From assembly GCA_963846565.1 (NCBI GenBank), contig CAWJWL010000005.1, forward strand, positions 558,001 through 622,000: 64,000 nucleotides of DNA, in the 5' to 3' direction. The translations under genes were made by a program, and so were the position numbers. Below the pieces are notes generated by a model. It was not told where the DNA came from, made no database searches, and saw nothing but the letters and a program-made list of their open reading frames with translations. The DNA comes from WHSW01 sp963846565 (GTDB lineage Bacteria; Actinomycetota; Thermoleophilia; Solirubrobacterales; 70-9). This document shows, in pieces, positions 35,264 through 41,725 of the stretch. The first letter of the stretch is position 1. Each line of letters begins with the position of its first letter.

Positions 35264-36352
35264 ATGGCCTACCTCGACGACGACGACCTCGACTCACCGC
35301 GCGGCCGGTCCGGCCGCCGAGGCGCGGCGGCGCTCGACCAGCGGCAGATCGTCGTCCGACGCCTGATCGCGCTCGGCGCCGGAGTTCTGGTCGTGATCCT
35401 GCTCCTGCTCGCGGTCCGCGGCTGCCTCGACGCGCGCAAGGAGCGCGGCTTCGAGAACTACGCCTCCGACCTCGGCGCGATAGTCAACGAGACCAATCAA
35501 CTCTCCGAGAGCTTCTTCGTCCGCCTGCGGACGCCGCCGCAGAAGAGCTCTCCGCTCAACCTCGAAGCCGACATCGCTGCGGACCGCGGCACCGCGCAGA
35601 GCCTGCTCAACCGGGTCGAGGGACTCGACACGCCGGACGAGCTCGCCGGCGCGCAGGAGAACCTGGTCAAGTCCTATGAGCTTCGGCTCGACGCCCTCAC
35701 CGGGATCTCGGAGGCGATCCCGACTGCGCTCGGTGATGAGGGGAGCGCGGACGCGGTCGACGCGATCACGCTCGACATGCGATCACTGCTCGCCAGTGAC
35801 GTGCTCTTCGCCGAGGCCGTCGAGGAGATCAACGAGGTCTTCGCCGATCAGGAGGTCGCCGTAGAAAGTGCCGATGGCGGGGGCGTCGTGCCGGCGAGCA
35901 TCTTCCTCCCGGAACCCGTGACGCAGTGGATCGACGACGACCAGGTCAGCCTGATCCTGAACGCGTTCGCAGCCGACGTCGACCCCGTCTCCGGCACCCA
36001 TGGACTCGAGCTCGTCAGCGCCAGCATCGACAGGACGCCCCTGATCGCCGGCAGCGAGAACTCCGCACGGCTCGAGGATCCGTTGCAGATCGAGGCGGAG
36101 GTCAGCAATGGCGGCGACCAGGACGAGGTGGACGTCGTCGTCAGCGCCGAGATCTCGGGGCCGACGGGCGTGGTCGAGGGCGAGGGAATCATCAGCCGGA
36201 TCGAACCGGGCCAGGTCGGCGAGGCCGAGCTCAACTTCGAGACCCCGCCGCCGGCGGACGTCCTGCTCTCGCTCGAGGTCACCGCCCAGCCCGTCACCGG
36301 CGAGACGCTGTTCGACAACAACACGCTCACCTACACGGTCACGTTCAAGTAG
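35264..36352 (+). CDS. Membrane-anchored protein with C-terminal CARDB-like domain, function unknown
   Basis: A 362-residue protein. The N-terminus is acidic, with an Arg-rich stretch before one helix (about 43-58, LGAGVLVVILLLLAVRG). The external part is helical (about 60-190, with a YASDLGAIVNETNQLSESFF segment), followed by a beta-rich domain (about 240-360, with SNGGDQDEVDVVVSAEISGP and FDNNTLTYTVTFK) of the CARDB/Ig type. No catalytic motif is seen. It precedes pheA with a one-base overlap, so the two are cotranscribed. It is divergent from the kinase gene, with a CCCAC-TGAG-GTGGG hairpin in the gap. Confidence 0.72.
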   Translation: MAYLDDDDLDSPRGRSGRRGAAALDQRQIVVRRLIALGAGVLVVILLLLAVRGCLDARKERGFENYASDLGAIVNETNQLSESFFVRLRTPPQKSSPLNLEADIAADRGTAQSLLNRVEGLDTPDELAGAQENLVKSYELRLDALTGISEAIPTALGDEGSADAVDAITLDMRSLLASDVLFAEAVEEINEVFADQEVAVESADGGGVVPASIFLPEPVTQWIDDDQVSLILNAFAADVDPVSGTHGLELVSASIDRTPLIAGSENSARLEDPLQIEAEVSNGGDQDEVDVVVSAEISGPTGVVEGEGIISRIEPGQVGEAELNFETPPPADVLLSLEVTAQPVTGETLFDNNTLTYTVTFK

Positions 36353-37215
36353 TGGCGCTCCTGCGAGTCGCGTATCTCGGCCCGGAGGGGACCTTCAGCG
36401 AGGACGCCCTGATCGCCGCCGTCGGCGACGCGCGAATCGAGCCGCTGCCGAAGGCGACCGTCCTCGAGGCGGTTGAGGCGGTCGCGGCCGAGGACGCGGA
36501 TCGCGCGTTCGTCCCGCTCGAGAACTCGACCGATGGATCCGTTCGCCCGACGCTCGACGCGCTCGCCTTCGACGCCCCCGAGGTCGCGATCGTCGGCCAA
36601 CACGACGAGCGGATCACCCATCGCCTGATCGCCGGCAGCGAGCTGCCGCTGGAGCAGATCACGCGGGTGATCTCGCATCCGCAGCCGCTCGCTCAGTGCG
36701 CTCGCTTCATCCGCACCGAGCTCCCGGGCGCGACCCCGCGCGCGGCGGCAAGCACGGCGGAGGCGGTTCGCGAGGTGAGCGATTCTGAAGAGCCGTGGGC
36801 AGCGCTCGGCACCGCCTCGGCGGCGCGAATCCACGGCTGTGTCGTCCTGCGCGAGGCGGTCGAGGACAGCGCCGACAACGTCACCCGCTTCATCTGGCTG
36901 GCGGCGAAGGGTGTCGTCCCGAGCGGCGAGGGCGCGTGGAAGACCTCGCTCTGCTTCTCCGAGCTCGGCGCCGACCATCCGGGAGCGCTGGTCGAGGCGC
37001 TGACCGAGTTCTCGGGCCGGGAGGTGAACCTGAGCCGGATCGAGTCGCGGCCGCTACGCCAGGAGCTCGGGCGCTACATGTTCTTCATCGACATCGAAGG
37101 AGCCGCGGACGAGGACGACGTCGCTGCCGCGATCGCGGCCCTGCGCGGCAAGGCGGAGAACGTCCGCGTGCTGGGCAGCTACCCACTCGGCGAGGCGGGG
37201 ATCCCCGGCGAGTGA
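36352..37215 (+). CDS. pheA: Prephenate dehydratase
   Basis: A 287-residue monofunctional enzyme converting prephenate to phenylpyruvate in phenylalanine synthesis. The catalytic PDT domain (about 1-185) shows RVAYLGPEGTFSEDAL, FVPLENSTDGSV and the THRLIAG / VISHPQPLAQC blocks. The C-terminal ACT domain (about 205-280) carries ENLSR-type GREVNLSRIESRP, the phenylalanine-binding region for feedback inhibition. GTG 36352 overlaps the preceding stop by one base. No chorismate mutase domain is present. Confidence 0.94.
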   Translation: MALLRVAYLGPEGTFSEDALIAAVGDARIEPLPKATVLEAVEAVAAEDADRAFVPLENSTDGSVRPTLDALAFDAPEVAIVGQHDERITHRLIAGSELPLEQITRVISHPQPLAQCARFIRTELPGATPRAAASTAEAVREVSDSEEPWAALGTASAARIHGCVVLREAVEDSADNVTRFIWLAAKGVVPSGEGAWKTSLCFSELGADHPGALVEALTEFSGREVNLSRIESRPLRQELGRYMFFIDIEGAADEDDVAAAIAALRGKAENVRVLGSYPLGEAGIPGE

Positions 37216-37230
37216 GGAGGCCGCGAGCCC

Positions 37231-37857
37231 ATGTACGCGAGGGGGCCCGCGGCGAGGTCTACAATTCTCGCCATTGTGGAGGACCTCGCTGACCCCGAGG
37301 TAGTCAACGGCGTCGGAGCTTTCCGGCGTCGTACCCGCGGCAGCCGAGTTCTCGTCCTCAACGCGAGCTACGAGCCGATCAACGTCTGCACGGTCCGGCG
37401 CGCGACGGTACTCCTGCTGAAGTCGCGCGCCGAGCTCCTCGAGCGGGGCGAGGGTACGATTCACTCGGAGCGCCTCGAGCTCGACCGCCCGTGCGTGATC
37501 AGGCTGATGCGCTACGTCCGGATCCCGCGCGACGTTCACCGGCGCAAGATCACCCGCAAGGCGGTACTCGCCCGCGACTCCTACACCTGCCAGTACTGCG
37601 GCCGCGAAGCGGCCGGGCTCACGGTCGACCACGTGATCCCGCGCAGCCGCGGAGGTCAGTCGGTCTGGGAGAACATCGTCGCCTCCTGCGCTCCGTGCAA
37701 CCGCAAGAAGGGCAACCGGCTGCCGCGCGAGATCTCGATGCATCCGGCCCGGCGGCCGCGTCCCCCGGGCCCAACGGTTTTCATTCAGATCGCGAGCCCG
37801 CGGATCCCGCTCGCCTGGGAGCCCTACCTACCGGCGACGCGACGAGCGGCAGCCTAG
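37231..37857 (+). CDS. HNH endonuclease
   Basis: A 208-residue protein with the HNH domain common in actinobacterial chromosomes next to housekeeping genes. The zinc-ribbon Cys pair CQYCG, the LTVDHVIPRSRGG core (His metal ligand), and the SCAPCNRKKGNR segment are all present. The N-terminal RVLVLNASYEPINVCTVRRA block is typical of this subgroup. ATG 37231 has a GAGGAGG site 10 bp upstream. A TACAAT box (37260-37265) just before GTG 37276 offers an alternative leaderless start, removing 15 residues. The true role, defence or repair, is unknown. Confidence 0.85.
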   Translation: MYARGPAARSTILAIVEDLADPEVVNGVGAFRRRTRGSRVLVLNASYEPINVCTVRRATVLLLKSRAELLERGEGTIHSERLELDRPCVIRLMRYVRIPRDVHRRKITRKAVLARDSYTCQYCGREAAGLTVDHVIPRSRGGQSVWENIVASCAPCNRKKGNRLPREISMHPARRPRPPGPTVFIQIASPRIPLAWEPYLPATRRAAA

Positions 37858-37867
37858 CGGCTGAAAC

Positions 37868-37918
37868 CGAACGTTCCGCCCGCCTCCTCGGCTTCGCCTC
37901 CGGGGGCGGCCGGGTCAG
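37868..37918 (+). repeat. Hairpin element, copy 3 (between HNH and thioredoxin-reductase-like genes)
   Basis: A 51-bp canonical copy on the plus strand, 10 bp after the HNH stop. Its far end (GGGTCAG) supplies the TGA stop codon of the convergent minus-strand reductase gene at 37915-37917. Confidence 0.9.
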
Positions 37919-38934
37919 GTGAGGGCCGGCGTCGGGGATACCGTCAGGTCGACCGTCAGGGCGTAGGCGACGCGCGAGCCCGTGCCGATCGCGTTCGCTA
38001 CCGAGCGTGAGTGGCCGGTGGCCGCGTCGCCCGCGGCGTAGACGCCTTCGATTCCGGTCCGTCCATCGACGTCGGCCTCGATCGTCCCGTCGTCGGTGAA
38101 CGTGCAACCGAGTGAGTCGGCGATGTCGTTGGCCTGCTCGCGGCGCGTCCGCACGAAGAGGGCCTCGCGGTACTCGGCGGGCGCCGGAGAGGAACTCGAT
38201 CCGCTCGAGCGCGCCGTCCTCGCCGACGAGGGACGTGATCGCCTGCTCACGAATGCGAACGCCGGCGGCGTCGAGCGCCTCCCGGCGCTCGCCCAGGTCC
38301 GGCGGGACCGTCAGTGAGCAGGACGACGTCGCTCGACCAGTTGCGGACGAAGAGCGCCGAGGCGGCGGCGGCGGGGCCGTTGCCGTGGACGGCGATCGGC
38401 CGGTCGCGGACCTCCCAGCCGTCGCAGAAGGGGCAGTGGAAGACCGAGCGGCCCCACAGGGGCCTGATCCCCGGCAGCGGCGGCGGGTCGTAGCGGAGGC
38501 CGCTGGCGATGACGACGCTGCGGGTGCGGACGCACTCGCCGGCGTCGAGGCGGACGACTCAAAGCCCGTCGCACGGTCTCCTCGACGCCTGCGACCGCGC
38601 CGTTGCGGACAACGACCTTCTCGTGCTCCGCGAGCTGCTCATAGGCGCTCTCCGCGGAGCTCGAGCGGGCTGGTCGCGCTCTGCGCGAGCAGACCGCCGA
38701 TCGCGCTCACCGCGGCGTTGGCGGGCTTGCCCGCTATCGAGGACGAGGACGCTCTTGACGGGCGCGCCCGAGGACGAGCGCTGCGCTGAGGCCGGCGGGG
38801 CCGCCGCCGACGACGACCGCGTCCAGCACCGTCCGCCGGGCGTCGAAGCACTGCGGGGTCGCCGAGGGCGGCGAGGGGCGTCGCGGACGGCGGCGGTGAG
38901 GTGTGCGGACCTCTGTCAGCTGCGAGATCGTCAT
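37915..38934 (-). pseudogene. NAD(P)/FAD-dependent thioredoxin-reductase-like oxidoreductase, frameshifted as given
   Basis: The fragments together give a TrxB-like flavoprotein of about 305-340 residues: FAD motif VLDAVVVGGGPAGLSAALVLGR, the redox pair Cys-Pro-Phe-Cys (38424-38435) in a FHCPFCDGWEVRD context, and the C-terminal GTIEADVDGRTGIEGVYAAGDAA. The CPFCDGWE form marks the group of small TrxB-like reductases whose electron acceptor is often unknown. Several frame changes between about 38180 and 38900 split it, similar in kind to the 17.6-25.7 kb block. The start could be ATG 38934 (AAGAGG 3 bp upstream) or GTG 38829. A structured leader lies upstream. Confidence 0.75.
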
Positions 38935-39009
38935 CTGCCTCTTTAGACCCGCGGCCCCGCGAAGATTCATCGGTCGCGGTTTCGAAATCGCTCAGCGTCG
39001 CGAGAAAGC

Positions 39010-39037
39010 GAGAGGCCGCCCCGAAGGACGGCCTCTC
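39010..39037 (-). terminator. Terminator-like hairpin with 9-bp perfect stem
   Basis: Read on the minus strand, GAGAGGCCG pairs exactly with CGGCCTCTC around a TTCG-containing loop, followed by GCTTTCTCG. The stem is strong but the T-run is weak. It lies between the short leader reading frame (39194-39238) and the reductase start, 76 bp before the latter, so it could end a short leader RNA or act as an attenuator. Confidence 0.5.
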
Positions 39038-39270
39038 CAAGGTGCGATTTTCAACGGGTGGCGAAACGAGATGCCAGGTGGGACTAGACCCGGCTACGCG
39101 AACCCGCCGGTGCCTGGGGTTGGATTCCGCCAGGCGGCTCGCACGCTGCTCGCCCCGAACGACGGTCACCCGCCGAAGGGACGACGCGGCCGACTAGCGG
39201 CCCCGCACCTCCAGGGTCCCGAAACTACTGTCACTCAACTTCGGACCACCTCCTTTCTCTGGTCCACCGA
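39038..39270 (-). ncRNA. Candidate structured leader RNA upstream of the reductase gene
   Basis: The ~580 bp between the reductase start (38934) and the hydrolase start (39518) hold no convincing long gene. The minus strand of this part can form several stems: GGCCG-CTAGT-CGGCC (39188-39202), CCGGC/GCCGG within CCTGG/CCAGG (39072-39118), and the alternative leader hairpins at 39215-39265. It ends at the terminator-like hairpin. I could not match it to tmRNA, 6S, RNase P, SRP RNA or a known riboswitch. It is a candidate only. The rest of the gap (39271-39517) shows nothing I recognise. Confidence 0.35.
39194..39265 (-). promoter_or_regulatory. Leader peptide with switchable hairpins and near-perfect Shine-Dalgarno
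   Basis: On the minus strand AGAAAGGAGGTGGTCC matches the full 16S 3'-end complement with one difference. It is followed 10 nt after GGAGG by TTG and a 14-codon frame, MSDSSFGTLEVRGR, ending TAG at 39194. GGACCA (39260-39265) and TGGTCC (39243-39248) form a perfect 6-bp stem holding the ribosome site in its loop. Alternatively GGTCCGAA (39240-39247) pairs with TTCGGGACC (39215-39223) across the start codon. The two stems share bases and cannot coexist. Confidence 0.45.
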
Positions 39271-39517
39271 TTGAAGCAGACCGGCAGGTCGGGGTCGAGG
39301 GGGTACGGGCCGTTCGCCCAAAGATCAGGGGGTTACCCGGATGGAACCGATGAGTGTTCTGCGGGAACATCGGTCCTGTGGACAGGTCCATGAACGAGGC
39401 AGCGACACGCAGCGGACTCCGCTCGCGCCGGCGGCTGCTCGAGATCGGCAGAGGGGACTCGGAACCGCGCGGCGTCGGCCCGGTCCCCGGCGGCCTCGAG
39501 CCGCAGGCGGCCTAGGC

Positions 39518-40177
39518 ATGGCCACGTTCGCGGTCGTCCACGGCGGCGGCGACACCGGCTGGGCCTGGCACCTGTCGGCGAGAGCGCTCCGCGATCGCGG
39601 GCATGCGGTCGTCGCCGTCGACCTCCCGTGCGAGGACGACTCGGCGGGCTGGGCCGAGTACGCGGACACGGTCGTCGAAGCGGTCGGTGACGCCGAAGAC
39701 GTGGTGGTGGTCGGGCACTCCCTCGGCGGCTTCACGGCGCCACTCGTCTGCGAACGCGTCGACGCCCGCCTCCTCGTCCTCACCGCCGGGATGGTCCCCG
39801 CCCCCGGTGAGACCGCGAACGACTGGTGGGAGAACGTGCGGTACCCGGCGGGTGCCGGCGAAGGCGACGAGACGGCGATCTTCTTCCACGATCTCGAGCC
39901 GGCCCTCGCGGCTGAAGCGCTCGCGCGAGGGCGGGATCAATCCGGGACTCCGATGGCCGAGCCCTGGCCCCTGACGTCCTGGCCCGACGTTCCCACGCGC
40001 TACGTCGTCTTTCGCGACGATCGCTTCTTCCCCGGCGAGTGGGCCCGCGGCATGGTCCGCGACCGGCTCGGGATCGAGGCCGACGAGACCCCGGGCGGGC
40101 ATTGCGCCTACCTCAGCCGGCCCGCGGAGCTCGCGGCCCTGCTCGACTCGTATGTGGGCGCTTGGGCGACGACCTGA
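39518..40177 (+). CDS. Alpha/beta hydrolase (short EstC/salicylate-esterase-like)
   Basis: A 219-residue alpha/beta hydrolase. The N-terminal FAVVHGGGDTGWAWH oxyanion segment, the nucleophile elbow Gly-His-Ser-Leu-Gly-Gly and the C-terminal GGHCAYLSRP with the catalytic His are clear; the likely acid lies in VVFRDDRFF. The HGGGDTGWAW start and overall size match small esterases such as plant methylesterase-like and bacterial EstC proteins. The substrate is unknown. ATG 39518 is the start. The methyltransferase gene overlaps its 3' end by about 16 bp. Confidence 0.85.
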   Translation: MATFAVVHGGGDTGWAWHLSARALRDRGHAVVAVDLPCEDDSAGWAEYADTVVEAVGDAEDVVVVGHSLGGFTAPLVCERVDARLLVLTAGMVPAPGETANDWWENVRYPAGAGEGDETAIFFHDLEPALAAEALARGRDQSGTPMAEPWPLTSWPDVPTRYVVFRDDRFFPGEWARGMVRDRLGIEADETPGGHCAYLSRPAELAALLDSYVGAWATT

Positions 40178-40758
40178 CCCCGCAGTCGATCGAGCTTGCG
40201 GTAGAGCCGCTCCGTCTGCTCCAGCCGGCCGAATCCGCGGAGTTCCCGGACGAGGGCGGAGTCGAGTGGGCGCCGCTGGTCCCCTACTGGTCGGTTCTCT
40301 GGCGAAGCGGCGTGGCGCTCGCACGCGAGCTCGACGGCGCCGACCTGGCGGGAAAGCGGGTCATCGAGCTCGGCTGCGGCCTCGGCGCGCCGAGCCTGGT
40401 CGCGGCGCGCCGCGGCGCCCGGGTTCTGGCCACCGACCTGAGCGAGGAGGCGCTCGAGCTGCTGGTCCGTAATGCGGATCTGAACGTGGTCTCGGTCGCG
40501 ACCGAGGTCCGCTCGTGGGACGGCCCGAACGCCGCGGCCGGCGCTCCCTTCGACGTCGTGCTGGCGGCGGACGTCCTCTACGAGGAGGAGGCGATCGGGC
40601 CACTCCTCTCCCTCCTCCCCCGGCTCGCTCAGGAGGTCCGGCTCGCCGACCCGGGGCGATCCCCGGCCGAGACGTTCCTCGAAAGGGCCTCGGAGCGGTG
40701 GAGCGTGACGACGGCCCAGCGCGGAGTCGTCGCCATCCACCACCTCGAGGCTCGCTGA
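40162..40758 (+). CDS. Class I SAM-dependent methyltransferase (Methyltransf_16/ETFB-KMT-like)
   Basis: About 198 residues. The PLVPYWSVLWRSGVALAREL segment followed by the SAM motif VIELGCGLGAPSLVAARRG, LATDLSEEALELL and VLAADVLYE is typical of the lysine-methyltransferase-like family 16, several of which modify proteins. There is no ATG near the expected N-terminus. TTG 40162, within the 3' end of the hydrolase gene, is the most reasonable start, but this is uncertain by a few codons. Confidence 0.8.
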   Translation: MGDDLTPQSIELAVEPLRLLQPAESAEFPDEGGVEWAPLVPYWSVLWRSGVALARELDGADLAGKRVIELGCGLGAPSLVAARRGARVLATDLSEEALELLVRNADLNVVSVATEVRSWDGPNAAAGAPFDVVLAADVLYEEEAIGPLLSLLPRLAQEVRLADPGRSPAETFLERASERWSVTTAQRGVVAIHHLEAR

Positions 40759-40777
40759 GCCCGTCACCGACGCGCGG

Positions 40778-41263
40778 TCAGGGCGCGGGAGCTCCATCCG
40801 CTGCCTGCCGTAGCACGGCGATCTCGATCTTGCGCATCCCGAACATGGCCTTCATCGCCCGTTCCGCCTTGGCGGCATCGGGGTCCGCGAACAGCTCCTC
40901 CACGCTGGGCGGCCAAACCTGCCAGGAGACGCCGAATCGGTCCTTGAGCCAGCCGCACATGCCCTCCTCGCCGCCGTCGGTGAGCGTCTCCCAGTAGTAG
41001 TCGATCTCCTTTTGGTCCTCGCACCTGATCAGCAGTGAGAGGGCTTCGGTGAACTCGAACCGGGGGCCCCCGTTGAGTGCCGTGAAGCGCTGCCCGTCGA
41101 GCTCGAACTCGACCGTCAGCGCCATGCCCGTCTTGCTCGGGGCGGCATCGTTGTAGTGGCTCTTGCCGATGATCCGCGCGTTCTCGAAGACGGAGACGTA
41201 GAACTCCGCCGCCTCCTCCGCCTCGGTGTCGAACCAGAGGCTGGGAGCGATCTTCTGCTGCAT
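40778..41263 (-). CDS. VOC/PhnB-like protein (3-demethylubiquinone-9 3-methyltransferase domain)
   Basis: A 161-residue glyoxalase-fold protein of the PhnB/3-dmu-9_3-mt family. The start QKIAPSLWFDTEAEEAAEFYVSVF, FTALNGGPRFEFTEALSLLI and the C-terminal GWLKDRFGVSWQVWP are diagnostic. Despite the domain name, members are not known methyltransferases and usually have no assigned reaction. The divergent gap upstream contains a CGCGGGA-ACAC-TCCCGCG hairpin (41282-41299) near its 5' end. Confidence 0.88.
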   Translation of the reverse strand: MQQKIAPSLWFDTEAEEAAEFYVSVFENARIIGKSHYNDAAPSKTGMALTVEFELDGQRFTALNGGPRFEFTEALSLLIRCEDQKEIDYYWETLTDGGEEGMCGWLKDRFGVSWQVWPPSVEELFADPDAAKAERAMKAMFGMRKIEIAVLRQAADGAPAP

Positions 41264-41374
41264 CGTGGTGTCCTTTCGTCGCGCGGGAACACTCCCGCGA
41301 AGGCGTGTGCGTACGTGAAGACCGCAGCGGGCCCGGAAACTAACCGGCCTCCGCGAGGCTGTCAGGATGCCGGG

Positions 41375-41725
41375 ATGGCCTCCTACGTGGTCAATGAGCG
41401 GGCGGTCGCGAAGGCGCGCGAGCGCATCAAGGCGCGGCAGTACGTGCTCGACAGCGAGTGGGGCGAGGTCCAGCCCACCGCCGAGGACGAGAACGAGTTC
41501 CTCGAATCACACTCCTGGGAGGAGTACTCCGAATGGCACCTCGGCCTCACCGAGGGTCCCGGTGAAGACACGAAGGCTCGCTACGCGTTCGTCTACGGAG
41601 ACCTCCGCCGCATCCACCGCAGCGGCCTCATCGCGTGCGTCTATCGCGCTGCCGAGTGGCGACACAAGGAGGTCGAGCTGGCCGCGCACGACCTGCTCCA
41701 GCTGCTCGACAAGACGAGCGGCTAG
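41375..41725 (+). CDS. Conserved hypothetical protein, 116 residues
   Basis: A small soluble, acidic protein without signal or membrane segment. The N-terminus (VVNERAVAKARERIKARQYVLDSEWGEVQP) is helical, and a SHSWEEYSEWHLGL Trp/Glu-rich core and FVYGDLRRIHRSGLIACVYRAAEWRHKEVELAAHDLL follow. This type of protein is common in actinobacteria, but I know no function for it. It converges with gyrA, overlapping its stop by 4 bp. Confidence 0.75.
   Translation: MASYVVNERAVAKARERIKARQYVLDSEWGEVQPTAEDENEFLESHSWEEYSEWHLGLTEGPGEDTKARYAFVYGDLRRIHRSGLIACVYRAAEWRHKEVELAAHDLLQLLDKTSG

Noticed and set aside
39165..39240. CCGCCGAAGGG resembling part of a glycine riboswitch on the plus strand
   Set aside because: The later conserved segments of the aptamer are absent, and the downstream gene has no link to glycine.
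39249..39264. CACCTCCTTTCT on the plus strand, like the 3' end of 16S rRNA
   Set aside because: It is the complement of a strong ribosome-binding site. No other rRNA sequence is nearby.
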